Source: Anaerolineae bacterium
GTDB lineage: Bacteria > Chloroflexota > Anaerolineae > Aggregatilineales > UBA2796
Length of the DNA stretch: 64,000 bases
Assembly (NCBI GenBank): GCA_019637615.1
Contig: JAHBVJ010000005.1
Span: 248,001-312,000 of the forward strand
Reading direction: 5' to 3'
Both the position numbers and the translations under genes were made by a program. Numbering within the stretch: position 1 is the first letter of the stretch; every line of letters starts with the position of its first letter. Positions 1 through 7,938 of the stretch are shown piece after piece. The notes beneath the pieces are model-generated. The model was given only the letters and a program-made list of their open reading frames with translations. It ran no database searches and was not told the DNA's origin.

Positions 1-211
1 TTTCCTCGTAGATTTCACGGACGGCGGCCTCGGCGGGCGGTTCGCCGGGATCGGGCGTGCCGCCGATGATGCCCCATAGGCCACTGTCACGGCTGCGCTG
101 CAACAGAATTTTGCCCTCGTGGTTGAAGACGACGGCGGCGACACCGGGCATAAATACATAGTCATGCCCTATTTTGGCGCGAATGTTGCGCAGATATTCT
201 GAGATTGGCAC
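1..211 (-). CDS. NUDIX hydrolase, N-terminal part (runs off the window)
   Basis: Reading from a GTG at 211, the protein opens with VPISEYLRNIRAKIG and reaches a NUDIX box of the form GxxxxxGEPPAEAAVREIYEE before the window ends, so only about 70 residues are present. NUDIX enzymes hydrolyse nucleoside diphosphates linked to another moiety, using the box glutamates to bind magnesium. An AAAGGT ribosome site lies about 8 bases before the GTG, which decides this start. The gene is divergent from the C39 peptidase gene. Substrate cannot be told from the fragment. Confidence 0.85.
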   Translation of the reverse strand, partial: MPISEYLRNIRAKIGHDYVFMPGVAAVVFNHEGKILLQRSRDSGLWGIIGGTPDPGEPPAEAAVREIYEE

Positions 212-472
212 TAACGCGACCTTTCGTGCAGGAGTTGACACAGATAGTGTAATCTGCGGTTCCAGAAATTCGCTAATACGCTGATTCTCCCCATTATTTA
301 ACCACAATTCACCTGCTCTAGCGCAAGGGGGCGGGCAGCCGACCGCTTTTGTACGTTTGCCCACCTCCTCCGCTGGCTGGTTGTGCTAGGCGCTCACCCG
401 TCGCTCATTTGTCGGCAACTTTTCTCTGCGCTATGATTGCGCGGACATTTTATTGGTGGGGCTGGTATTGCT

Positions 473-2095
473 ATGGCGGATCATCAGGCACAGATTGCAC
501 AAAACACACAACAGGGACAAGCGATTTCGCGACCGCCCAGCTATGCGCCGGAATTGGAAACCGCCGAGATGGAACGCGTGCGGGTCAATTACGTCAAGTG
601 GGGGTTGGGCTGCGCGGGCGTGTTCATGCTGCTGGCCTCGATTGGCACGATGTTCGCGCTGATCGTGACGCCTGTCGTGTTCCGCAACATGCTGCCTGAA
701 CAGCAACAAATCTGGATGCATCGGCTGCCCTTTCTCGCTGCCTTCAAGCCTACGCGCATCTTTCAGGGGCAGTATTTGCCGACGGTAGGTGCGGGTGACA
801 GCGTGGACGCGAATTCGCTGCTGACGCCCTCCGATCCCGGCGTGGCGGTGGCGGCTAACCCCGATGAGCTGGTCGCCAGCCCGACGCCGCTGCCCACTGA
901 GACACCGACACCGACCGCAACATCGGGCAAAGTGATGCCCACCTCGGTGCTGGCATCGAATACGCCCGTGATCTCGACGGCACTGCCAACGGCGACCGTG
1001 CCCGTCAGCCCGACGCCGATCCCAACGGCGACGGTGATGCTGCCGACGCTGCCACCGACCGAAATCCCCGTACCGTCGTCCGCATTCGTGACGGGCATCA
1101 AGTTCGTCCAGCAGGGATGGAACAACTGCGGCCCCGCCAATGTGACGCAAGTGCTGCACAAATTTGGCTGGACAGGCACGCAGAATGATGCTGCCGCGTA
1201 TTTGAAGCCGTGGACGGAAGATAAGAACGTCAGCCCGTGGCAGATCGTTACCTACGTCAACAACAATTTTCAGGATACGCTCGGCTTGCGGTCGCTGTAC
1301 CGGTATGGCGGGACGCTGCGCTTGCTCAAGCTGCTGATGGCGAACGATTTCGGCGTGATCATCGAGAAGGGCGACTTCATCGTCGGTGAGGGTTGGATGG
1401 GGCACTATCTGACCATGCAGGGCTACGATGATTACGCTACCACCAGTGACAAAGCAGGCGTGGTCTACGGCATGGATACGAATCGCGGTCCCAGTGGTAA
1501 CGGCAACGGACGGCCATTCAGCTATGACGAATTGGACAGCCGCTGGCGTCAGTTCAACCGCATCTTCATCGTGATCTACCCGACCGCGCGTGAAGGGGAA
1601 CTGGCGAAGCTGCTCGGTAATTATGCCGATGAAGAATGGTCGGTGCGGGCAGCGCTGAATACGGCGCAACGGGAAGCCTCCGAACTCGGCAGTGACGCGT
1701 ACGCATGGTACAACATCGGCACGAATTTGACGCTGCTGAAGGACTATAAGCGCGCCGCCGCTGCCTATGACCAAGCACTGAAGATCGGCCTCGAATGGCG
1801 CACGTTCTGGTACGAGTTCAGCCAGTACGATGCGTGGTACAACCTCGGCTATTATGACGAAATCCTCGTTCAGACCGACACCGTCTTGCAAACGACGAGC
1901 GACGGTAAGGGACTGGGGCTTGAGGAGCAGCATTACTGGCGCGGCATGGTCTACGCGGCAAAAGGCGATAACGATCAGGCCACCAGAGAATTCGAGCTGA
2001 CCTTGAACTGGAACAAGAACTTCACGCCCGCACAAGAAGCGTTGGCTCAGGTGCAGACGGGTCGGTTCCAAGCGCCAGAGGTTGCGCAGAATTAG
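473..2095 (+). CDS. membrane-anchored C39-like cysteine peptidase with TPR tail
   Basis: About 540 residues. A single membrane segment (roughly residues 45-70) is followed by a Pro/Thr-rich linker of about 110 residues. A C39-type papain-fold domain comes next, with the QQGWNNCGPANV motif (Cys219) and a GHYLTMQGYDD histidine (His311). The last 140 residues are TPR-like helices. The topology suggests an extracytoplasmic peptidase or peptidase-like binding domain; the substrate is unknown. The open frame extends upstream to a TTG at 437, but a GGTGGGG site supports the ATG at 473. murJ follows 51 bases downstream on the same strand, so the two may be cotranscribed. Confidence 0.8.
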   Translation: MADHQAQIAQNTQQGQAISRPPSYAPELETAEMERVRVNYVKWGLGCAGVFMLLASIGTMFALIVTPVVFRNMLPEQQQIWMHRLPFLAAFKPTRIFQGQYLPTVGAGDSVDANSLLTPSDPGVAVAANPDELVASPTPLPTETPTPTATSGKVMPTSVLASNTPVISTALPTATVPVSPTPIPTATVMLPTLPPTEIPVPSSAFVTGIKFVQQGWNNCGPANVTQVLHKFGWTGTQNDAAAYLKPWTEDKNVSPWQIVTYVNNNFQDTLGLRSLYRYGGTLRLLKLLMANDFGVIIEKGDFIVGEGWMGHYLTMQGYDDYATTSDKAGVVYGMDTNRGPSGNGNGRPFSYDELDSRWRQFNRIFIVIYPTAREGELAKLLGNYADEEWSVRAALNTAQREASELGSDAYAWYNIGTNLTLLKDYKRAAAAYDQALKIGLEWRTFWYEFSQYDAWYNLGYYDEILVQTDTVLQTTSDGKGLGLEEQHYWRGMVYAAKGDNDQATREFELTLNWNKNFTPAQEALAQVQTGRFQAPEVAQN

Positions 2096-2146
2096 CCGCC
2101 AGATTAGCCACCAGCGTGTGGGCAACACTAGAAACACGAGGACACC

Positions 2147-3811
2147 ATGACCGACACAACTGCTGTGCAGCGACCTACGTCTACGCAAGTTGCCCGTTCG
2201 GCGGTCTTGATGATCGGCGTGCTGGCCTTCGCCAAGGTGTTCAGCCTGTCCGAGAAGTGGATCGGGCTGGACAGGTTCGGAATCGGCTCGGAATGGGACA
2301 CCTTCGCCGTCGCCAACCAACTGCCGGAGCAACTGTATATCCTGCTGGCAGGCGGCGCGCTGTCGTTCGCCTTCATCCCCGTCTTCAGCGGCTTCTTGGG
2401 CAAGGGCGACAAAGATAAGGCGTGGCGGCTGTCGTCCAATGTACTGAACACCGTGTTTCTGGTCGCGCTGGTGGCTGCTATCGTGGCGTTCATCTTCGCC
2501 CCGCAGTTGATTCAGTATGTGCTTGCGCCGGGGTTCGCGACGCCCGTGGTGAACATGAGCCAGCCGATCCGCGCCAGCGTGGTCACTTCGATCTTTCATG
2601 TTGATCTGGTCGCGCAGACAGCTGGATTGATGCGCATATTGCTGTTCAGCACCGTGATTTTCTCCGTCAGCGGGCTGGTATCGGGCATCCTGTACACGCA
2701 TCAACATTTCCTGCTGCCCGCGCTGACGCCGATCATGTACGACGTAGGCAACCTGCTCGGCGTGGTGGTGCTGTCGCGGTACTTCGGCGTATACGGCGCA
2801 GCGATTGGCGCGGTGGTCGGCGCGTGCTTGCACTTCCTGATACAGGTGCCGGGGCTGATCTACTATAAGGTGCGCTGGCTGCCGATCCTCGACTGGCGCG
2901 ATCCATCGCTGCGTGAGGTGATCCGGCTGATGATCCCACGCTCGATTGCGCTCGGATTGGCGAACTTCAACCTGCTGATGGCGTACAACATCGCGTCGGG
3001 ACTGGGTGAAGGCTCGTCCGCCGCGCTGAATCGCGGGTACTCGCTGATGCAACTGCCAGAGACGCTGATCGGCACGGCGATGGGCATCGTGATCTTCCCG
3101 ACGCTGGCGGCGCTGAACGCGGCTGGCGACCACAACGGTAAGCGGTCGGCGTTGAGCGGGGCACTGCGCTTCATCTTGATCGCGGCAATCCCCGCGGCGG
3201 TGATCATGGTGCTGGCGGGACGCCCGCTGGTCGGGATTCTGGAAGGCGGGCAGTTCGACTCGGGCAGCGCAGGCCGCGTGTTTTCGGTGCTGCAATTCTG
3301 GGCGCTCGGCATCGTCACGCACAGCGCGTTGGAGATCGTGGCGCGCGGATTCTTCGCGGATAAGGACATGATCACGCCGCTGCTGGCAAGCGTGGTCGAA
3401 GCCGTGATAAACATCAGCCTCGCGCTGCTGCTGGCTCCGCGTTTGGGCGTGGGCGGGCTGGCGCTGGCGAACAGCATCGCGGTGGGCGTCGAATGCTTGA
3501 TCCTGACCCTGATCTTGCGGCGGCGCTGGCAGGGAATCGATGAGAAGGCGGTGCTGGTGACGCTCGGCAAGACCTTCGCCGCGACGGTGGTGATGGCGGT
3601 GGCGGTGATGGCAGTGACGCCCGCTGTCGGTGCGCTGGAACTGTTCCGCGATCGGCGGTTGGTGCTGCTGACACAGGGCGGCATTCTGGTGCTGGTGGGC
3701 GGGATCGTGTACCTCGTGACCACGCTGGTGCTGCGGATGGAAGAGGTTTACCAACTGCCGGGGCTGATCCTGCGTCGTCGGCGTGCCGAGGCGGTGGCGA
3801 TGGGCGATTGA
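2147..3811 (+). CDS. murJ: MurJ/MviN-type lipid II flippase
   Basis: 554 residues, almost entirely hydrophobic helices, beginning with the family-typical segment where a SEKWIGLDRFGIGSEWDTF stretch precedes QLPEQLYILLAGGALSFAFIPVF. Length and the PRSIALGLANFNLLMAYNIASGL and FPTLAALNA segments match the MVIN/MurJ family of the MOP flippase superfamily, which moves lipid II across the inner membrane for peptidoglycan synthesis. The ATG at 2147 follows a GAGGA site. It lies just downstream of the C39-TPR gene. A related polysaccharide flippase is possible but less likely given the full-length MurJ-like pattern. Confidence 0.88.
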   Translation: MTDTTAVQRPTSTQVARSAVLMIGVLAFAKVFSLSEKWIGLDRFGIGSEWDTFAVANQLPEQLYILLAGGALSFAFIPVFSGFLGKGDKDKAWRLSSNVLNTVFLVALVAAIVAFIFAPQLIQYVLAPGFATPVVNMSQPIRASVVTSIFHVDLVAQTAGLMRILLFSTVIFSVSGLVSGILYTHQHFLLPALTPIMYDVGNLLGVVVLSRYFGVYGAAIGAVVGACLHFLIQVPGLIYYKVRWLPILDWRDPSLREVIRLMIPRSIALGLANFNLLMAYNIASGLGEGSSAALNRGYSLMQLPETLIGTAMGIVIFPTLAALNAAGDHNGKRSALSGALRFILIAAIPAAVIMVLAGRPLVGILEGGQFDSGSAGRVFSVLQFWALGIVTHSALEIVARGFFADKDMITPLLASVVEAVINISLALLLAPRLGVGGLALANSIAVGVECLILTLILRRRWQGIDEKAVLVTLGKTFAATVVMAVAVMAVTPAVGALELFRDRRLVLLTQGGILVLVGGIVYLVTTLVLRMEEVYQLPGLILRRRRAEAVAMGD

Positions 3812-4001
3812 TGACCACGCTGAGGTTACAGTGAGATTCACGTCTGAGCGCTTGGCGTTGTTACGGAGCGAGGAGCATGGCGGCGTGAACCACCCCGGAG
3901 ATTGATCCCAACTGATGATGGGGATGGCGTGGTGGTGCGGGATTCGGGGATCCATGATCCCTAATATGATCCCGTGTTGGGGCGGATGGGGAGGAAGCGC
4001 T

Positions 4002-4029
4002 ACGTGCTGAGTGCCAAGTGCTAAGTTAG
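4002..4029. repeat. GTGCTTAGT-type short repeat, copy 1
   Basis: Degenerate tandem of a roughly 7-8 base unit (tgctgag, tgccaag, tgctaag). The same unit recurs at six other intergenic sites in this window. Confidence 0.6.
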
Positions 4030-4102
4030 GAACGGGGGATGCCTCCGTGTTAGCGGTAGGCGCAGGCAATGGTGTGGAAGCGCTGCGCTGCATGACAGTG
4101 GG

Positions 4103-4459
4103 AGGATCGGTGAGGATGAGCCTCACCCCCGCCCCATTGTCATGGCAATGGAGAGGGGAGTCCGATGCAGGCGCGGGGGCGGGATCGGCGGCGGTGATGG
4201 GCAATGCGTTGTCGTCGTCCCAGTCGTCGTCAGGATCGGTGAGGATGAGCCTCACCCCCGCCCCCTCTCCATTGCCATGGAGAGGGGCGTCCGATGCAGG
4301 CGAGGAGATGGGATCGGCGGCGGTGATGGGCAATGCGTTGTCGTCGTCCCAGTCGTCGTCAGGATCGGTGAGGATGAGCCTCACCCCCGCCCCATTGTCA
4401 TGGCAATGGAGAGGGGAGTCCGGCGCAGGCGCGGGGGTGGGATCGGCGGCGGTGATGGG
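4103..4459. repeat. 129-bp tandem repeat, about 2.8 copies
   Basis: Units begin at 4103, 4232 and 4361, exactly 129 bases apart, each opening with AGGATCGGTGAGGATGAGCC. Each unit contains a palindrome-like core of CCCC-rich and GGGG-rich arms around ATTGNCATGGCAATGG. Because 129 is divisible by three the repeat keeps reading frame on both strands. Copies 1 and 3 share the short core; copy 2 carries a slightly longer one (CCCCCTCTCC). Confidence 0.9.
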
Positions 4460-4570
4460 TGGCGCAGGCGGCGGTTCCTCGACAGGGGCGAAATAGACGC
4501 GATAGGGCAGCATCTGCACGGGGAGGTCTTCGAATTCACCGATGGTGATGTTATCGGGCGACCAAGGCAT
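4103..4570 (-). pseudogene. open frame with good start but no credible end (repeat-filled hypothetical)
   Basis: The ATG at 4570 follows an AGGAG site, and the first 37 residues (MPWSPDNITIGEFEDLPVQM and on to a Pro-rich segment) look like genuine protein. The frame then runs through the 129-bp repeat, giving a 43-residue unit containing LILTDPDDDWDDDNALPITA. After the repeat it continues without a stop on the antisense strand of murJ, which is not credible coding. I read this as a small gene whose 3' end was lost or disrupted by repeat expansion; a short real protein with an acidic repeat tail is the alternative. No function is recognised. Confidence 0.4.
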
Positions 4571-4587
4571 GGGGAACTCCTGAAAAT

Positions 4588-4663
4588 AGTCCTTAGTGCT
4601 GAGTGCTTAGTCCTTAGTGCTTAGTACAAAGCAAGAGAGTGTGCTGAGTGCTAGGTGCTAAGT
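4588..4663. repeat. GTGCTTAGT-type short repeat, copy 2 (longest)
   Basis: Two blocks of the CCTTAGTGCT / GAGTGCTTAGT / GTGCTAAGT unit separated by about 20 bases, just upstream of the open frame that starts at 4570. Confidence 0.75.
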
Positions 4664-4797
4664 AAAGAAGCACGAGAACGTGCTGAGGCCATCACGAATG
4701 CGGACGGACGAGTGATGAAGATGACGACCAAAGCGGGATGGCTGAGGTCGTTTTTTGTTGTGAGGATAGGATACAACGGGTTTTCTGGATTGAACAT

Positions 4798-4841
4798 CCT
4801 TACATTTGTAAGCGTACATTTGTACGCTTACAAATGTAAGG
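4798..4841. repeat. nested perfect palindrome, 21-bp arms with 2-nt spacer
   Basis: CCTTACATTTGTAAGCGTACA pairs perfectly with the inverted copy at 4821-4841 across a TT spacer. Each arm itself contains a smaller hairpin (TTACA-TT-TGTAA and TTACA-AA-TGTAA), and the centre is CGTACA-TT-TGTACG, so the element can fold as one long hairpin or as three short ones. It is AT-richer than its surroundings and abuts the palindromic repeat at 4860. Confidence 0.9.
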
Positions 4842-4859
4842 GGGTATGAGCGTGGGGAA

Positions 4860-4903
4860 CCTCACCCCCTGACCCCCTCTTTGCGAAGCGGAGAGGGGGA
4901 ACC
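4860..4903. repeat. REP-like element A, copy 1
   Basis: CCTCACCCCCTGACCCCCTC, a TTGCGAAG core and a GAGGGGGAACC arm: an imperfect palindrome that recurs at 15747 and 23377. The central TTTGCGAAGCGGAG is the reverse complement of the core in the other two copies, so the loop is inverted here. Confidence 0.85.
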
Positions 4904-5036
4904 GGTTGGCACGGGGATCGCTCTGCGGGTTGAGATCAGGGGTAGGCGAGGGTGGCGGGTGAGCCGTGACGCCGACGTTAGCGGGATGCGGGATGTGGGA
5001 GAGCATGGTGCTGAGGAAATAAGTCAGGCAAAGGAT

Positions 5037-5088
5037 CCCCGACAATTCATTGTCGGGCTTACCCTACGAAGCCCCTTCGGGACTCAAG
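5037..5088. repeat. REP-like element B, copy 1
   Basis: Two adjacent hairpins: CCCGACAAT-ATTGTCGGG, then a GCTTACCCTACGAA linker, then GCCCCTTCGGGAC followed by TCAAG. Other copies lie at 5143, 8685, 36627 and, inverted, 60909. Confidence 0.85.
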
Positions 5089-5142
5089 AAAATGCGTTGG
5101 CGTGATCAGCGTATTCCTGCCTTATTTTTGAAAGACCATAAA

Positions 5143-5181
5143 CGTCAGGCTGAGAGAACGAAGTCCCGAATGGGACTCAAG
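5143..5181. repeat. REP-like element B, copy 2 (5' part degraded)
   Basis: CGTCAGGCTGAGAGAACGAA followed by GTCCCGAATGGGACTCAAG. The second hairpin is intact and the first is lost. It sits 80 bases past the end of the TIR gene's stop. Confidence 0.65.
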
Positions 5182-5261
5182 GCGGGGAAGGGGAAGGACG
5201 ATTCGTGTTTTGGTGCGGGTAGCTCACACCCCGAATGGGAGGGCTGGAGCATACGCGCCGA

Positions 5262-6986
5262 TCAGGATTCAGGGGAAGAAGGGGGACGCAACCCCACCAC
5301 TACCCTAAACCCGTTGAGGCTGTCCCTGTGGATCGGATCGTATCTAAAGCGGGAAGCGGCGTGGGCGAAAATTCTATCATAGTACCACGACCCGCCCCGC
5401 AAACCCTTGCGATTCTTAGAACGCGCATCCTTTATGCTATCGTCATAGTCGTTGAGACACCATTCCCAGACATTTCCGCACATGTCCATTACACCGTAAG
5501 GTAGAGAAGGATCGGGGAAAATGCCGACGGCACTGGTCATGCCGATGCCCGAGTCTACGATATTGGCTAGGTTGGTCTCAAACGTATTGCCGTACGAGTA
5601 GCTGCGACCGTCGATGCCACGTGCGGCCTTTTCCCACTGTTCCTCGGTGGGAAGCGTGATTGGCGTCTTCAGTTTTGCACTCAACCATGCGCAAAAGGCC
5701 ATTGCCTCATACCACGAGACGTTGTCGCGGGGATTGTTCCAGTATTTGAAGCGTTGTTCATTAATACCCAATTGCTGTGCTTGCAGTGCATTGGCATGTA
5801 ATCCCTGCCACCATGCAGCATTGTAATAACCGTCTAAGGCCTCAAGGAAGGATTGGAATTGGCGGTAGGTAATCGGGTATTTGGTGATCCAGAATTGGGC
5901 GATGGAAATGGTGCGCGATGGATTATCTTTATATTCTTTCGACCCTAGCTGACACGTTCCGGCTGGAACTTCACACCATAGTAAATCAGGGATACCATCG
6001 GGACGGAGGCCGACACCGGGGCGCGGATCGCCAATATCCGAGAGTTTGCGTCCAGCTTCGGCACGCTGTTTGGGATCATAGTGCCGTGGGTCAAGCATGA
6101 TATCGAGAAGACGTTGCTGCTCGGCGGTGATGTTTCTTAGCTTTAGGTATACGCCCCCTATCTTCTTAAATAGGCCTTCATAATCATCAGCTTCGGTAAA
6201 TTGTGGGTTTTCGATGCGGAATTGTTGCCATGCATCGGCGACTTGCTGGCGTAGACGGGACGATTTGGCGAGACGTTCCATGCTGACGATTTCAGCGTAA
6301 TCGCGTAGCATTTGATCGTGGCGGGCGGATTCATCTCGGAGTTGGATGGCTTCGACGAGGATGGACTCGGCGTTCCAGAAGCGGGATTTGAAGCCAGATT
6401 CGAGGAGCGATTCGAGTTCGAAGACGGCTTGGGCGTAGTCGCCAGATTCCATGAGGGTTTCGATCTTGACGCGTCGAGCCTGAACGGTTGATGAGGAAGG
6501 AACAGCAGGCACGGTAGGTTGGGCGGGGGAAAGAGCGGCAGTGCGAAAGGAAATGTTGCCGATGGTGGCGATGTGGGTGGCTAAGAGAGTACAGCCTACA
6601 TCGAAAAATTCCGCGAAGAGGCGTTTGCCCTCTTTGTTGCGGACAGCGCGGATGTCGTCAGGGAGATCGGCGGGCGGGAAGAGGCCATCAATACAAGCGA
6701 GGGCGATGGGTTTCTTGAGGTTGAGGGCTTCGCGGATTTCACGGCGCACCCAGTCGTCATCGCGGTGAATACGGGCGGGATCGAAGGTGTGCTCGGTGAC
6801 AACGACGAGCACCACATCACTGGCTTGCAGGTGGGTGAGGATGGCGCTTTCGAACTCGTCCCGATTGATACTGGTGAAGTCCATGAAGATGTCGGCATCC
6901 AGCAGGCGGGCGAGGTTATCGCGTAACTGCTTGGCGTGTCCCCAACTTTTGCGGCGATAGCTGATGAATAGTTGCTTGCGAGTCAT
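5262..6986 (-). CDS. TIR domain protein with C-terminal FGE/SUMF-like domain
   Basis: 574 residues. The N-terminal 150 residues form a TIR domain: KQLFISYRRKS opening, and a DDWVRREIREAL motif matching the W-x-x-x-E pattern that carries the NAD-cleaving glutamate in bacterial TIR enzymes. A helical linker (about 170-300) follows. Residues of about 330-570 form a formylglycine-generating-enzyme-like domain (ITKYPITYRQF, NVSWYEAMAFCAWL, LPTEEQWEKAARG, CGNVWEWC, LRGGSW, GFRVV). The two copper-binding cysteines of true FGE, after RGGSW, are replaced (YYDRIFAHAASRF), so this domain probably binds ligand instead of modifying sulfatases. Such fusions are known from bacterial conflict systems; role as an NAD-depleting sensor is inference. 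It is a single gene with no obvious partner. Confidence 0.85.
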   Translation of the reverse strand: MTRKQLFISYRRKSWGHAKQLRDNLARLLDADIFMDFTSINRDEFESAILTHLQASDVVLVVVTEHTFDPARIHRDDDWVRREIREALNLKKPIALACIDGLFPPADLPDDIRAVRNKEGKRLFAEFFDVGCTLLATHIATIGNISFRTAALSPAQPTVPAVPSSSTVQARRVKIETLMESGDYAQAVFELESLLESGFKSRFWNAESILVEAIQLRDESARHDQMLRDYAEIVSMERLAKSSRLRQQVADAWQQFRIENPQFTEADDYEGLFKKIGGVYLKLRNITAEQQRLLDIMLDPRHYDPKQRAEAGRKLSDIGDPRPGVGLRPDGIPDLLWCEVPAGTCQLGSKEYKDNPSRTISIAQFWITKYPITYRQFQSFLEALDGYYNAAWWQGLHANALQAQQLGINEQRFKYWNNPRDNVSWYEAMAFCAWLSAKLKTPITLPTEEQWEKAARGIDGRSYSYGNTFETNLANIVDSGIGMTSAVGIFPDPSLPYGVMDMCGNVWEWCLNDYDDSIKDARSKNRKGLRGGSWYYDRIFAHAASRFRYDPIHRDSLNGFRVVVGLRPPSSPES

Positions 6987-7118
6987 GCTTTTTCAGGGTG
7001 GAATGTGCGCGCTGACCGTTCATGAATATCAATCGCAGAGAAGTGTAACACATTTGCTAGGGTGGGAATACCGAGTGGCGATGCGCACAGTGAGGTTGTG
7101 GCTAGATTGCAGAATAGG

Positions 7119-7146
7119 AAAAAATAAGGCGGGAGTGATCCCGCCT
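7119..7146 (-). terminator. intrinsic terminator of the infC-rpmI-rplT operon
   Basis: On the minus strand AGGCGGGA-TCAC-TCCCGCCT is followed by TATTTTTT, about 30 bases after the rplT stop. Classic stem plus U-run. Confidence 0.9.
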
Positions 7147-7176
7147 CATCGATGCATTCTTAAAAAATGCCGTGGA

Positions 7177-7530
7177 TTAGCCAGCAGCCTTGGCGAGATC
7201 GACCACAGCGGCGAAGGTGGCAGGATCGTGGACGGCGAGGTCAGCGAGACTCTTGCGATCCAACTCGATGTGCGCGGCCTTGAGCGCGGGGATCAGACGG
7301 CTGTAGCTGATGTCCTGCATACGCGCACCAGCGTTAATGCGGGCGATCCACAACCGACGCAATTGACGGGCGCGCTGCTTGCGACCGACATAGGAATACC
7401 ACAGGCTTTTCATCATCGCTTGTTGAGCGCGACGGAACAGCAGGTGGCGACTGCCCCACTGGCCTTTGGTTAACGCGAGAACTTTTTTATGACTGCGGCG
7501 GGTAACGTAACCGCCTTTAGTACGAGACAT
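7177..7530 (-). CDS. rplT: 50S ribosomal protein L20
   Basis: 117 residues, usual length for L20, opening MSRTKGGYVTRRSHKKVL with the basic N-terminal arm, then RQLRRLWIARINAGAR and the C-terminal SYSRLIPALKAA segment, all standard for this 23S rRNA-binding assembly protein. GAGGAG lies 8 bases before the ATG. Last gene of the infC operon, separated from rpmI by 92 bases that contain a copy of the GTGCTTAGT repeat, followed by a strong terminator. Confidence 0.98.
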   Translation of the reverse strand: MSRTKGGYVTRRSHKKVLALTKGQWGSRHLLFRRAQQAMMKSLWYSYVGRKQRARQLRRLWIARINAGARMQDISYSRLIPALKAAHIELDRKSLADLAVHDPATFAAVVDLAKAAG

Positions 7531-7550
7531 CCTTGATTCTCCTCAGCTAT

Positions 7551-7575
7551 AGTGCTTAGTCCTAAGTGCTGCGTA
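7551..7575. repeat. GTGCTTAGT-type short repeat, copy 3
   Basis: AGTGCTTAGTCCTAAGTGCTG in the rpmI-rplT spacer, inside a ribosomal protein operon. Confidence 0.7.
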
Positions 7576-7622
7576 CCGAGCTAGTTGATGCAGACTTGTA
7601 TACTCAGGAATAAACGTAGAGA

Positions 7623-7862
7623 TCAACCAGCGGGCGGGTTGGCCTTATAACGACGTAGATAGGGCGCAAGGCGACGAATGCGGCGCTTTTCGCCCGGAGT
7701 GACGATTTCGAGCATCTTGGTGAACATAGCCTTGGTGGCCTTAGGCGTCCGGCGACGGAGGTGGCTCTTGCCGCCCTTCGTGCGCACGATCTTGCCCGTT
7801 CCCGTCACCCGAAAACGCTTGGCGGTGCTTTTATGCGTTTTTAGCTTATATTTCTTCGTCAC
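7623..7862 (-). CDS. rpmI: 50S ribosomal protein L35
   Basis: 79 residues starting MTKKYKLKTHKSTAKRFRVT, with the basic GKIVRTKGGKSHLRRR core and a C-terminal RIRRLAPYLRRY segment; a little longer than the common 65-residue form because of a tail of about 10 residues. The open frame extends upstream into the infC 3' end, but a GGAGAG site 6 bases before the GTG at 7862 fixes the start. Between infC and rplT as usual. Confidence 0.96.
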   Translation of the reverse strand: MTKKYKLKTHKSTAKRFRVTGTGKIVRTKGGKSHLRRRTPKATKAMFTKMLEIVTPGEKRRIRRLAPYLRRYKANPPAG

Positions 7863-7938
7863 GAAACACTCTCCAGACAAGATAACACCGCTTGGTAGCG
7901 CGGTGTGACGAATAGAAACCAGTTGATCGCGGCTGCCT

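Noticed and set aside
431..4102. 1379-codon open frame on the minus strand, continuing past the repeat to 431
   Set aside because: After the first 160 codons it is antisense to murJ and the C39 gene; composition is His/Arg/Gln-rich and shows no domain. Only its 5' end is kept as a possible gene start.
4103..4459. CRISPR array
   Set aside because: Units are contiguous 129-base tandem copies without spacers, and no cas gene is in the window.
4655..4849. 64-codon plus-strand frame over the palindrome
   Set aside because: Consists of repeat and palindrome sequence; start lies inside the GTGCTTAGT repeat, no family pattern.
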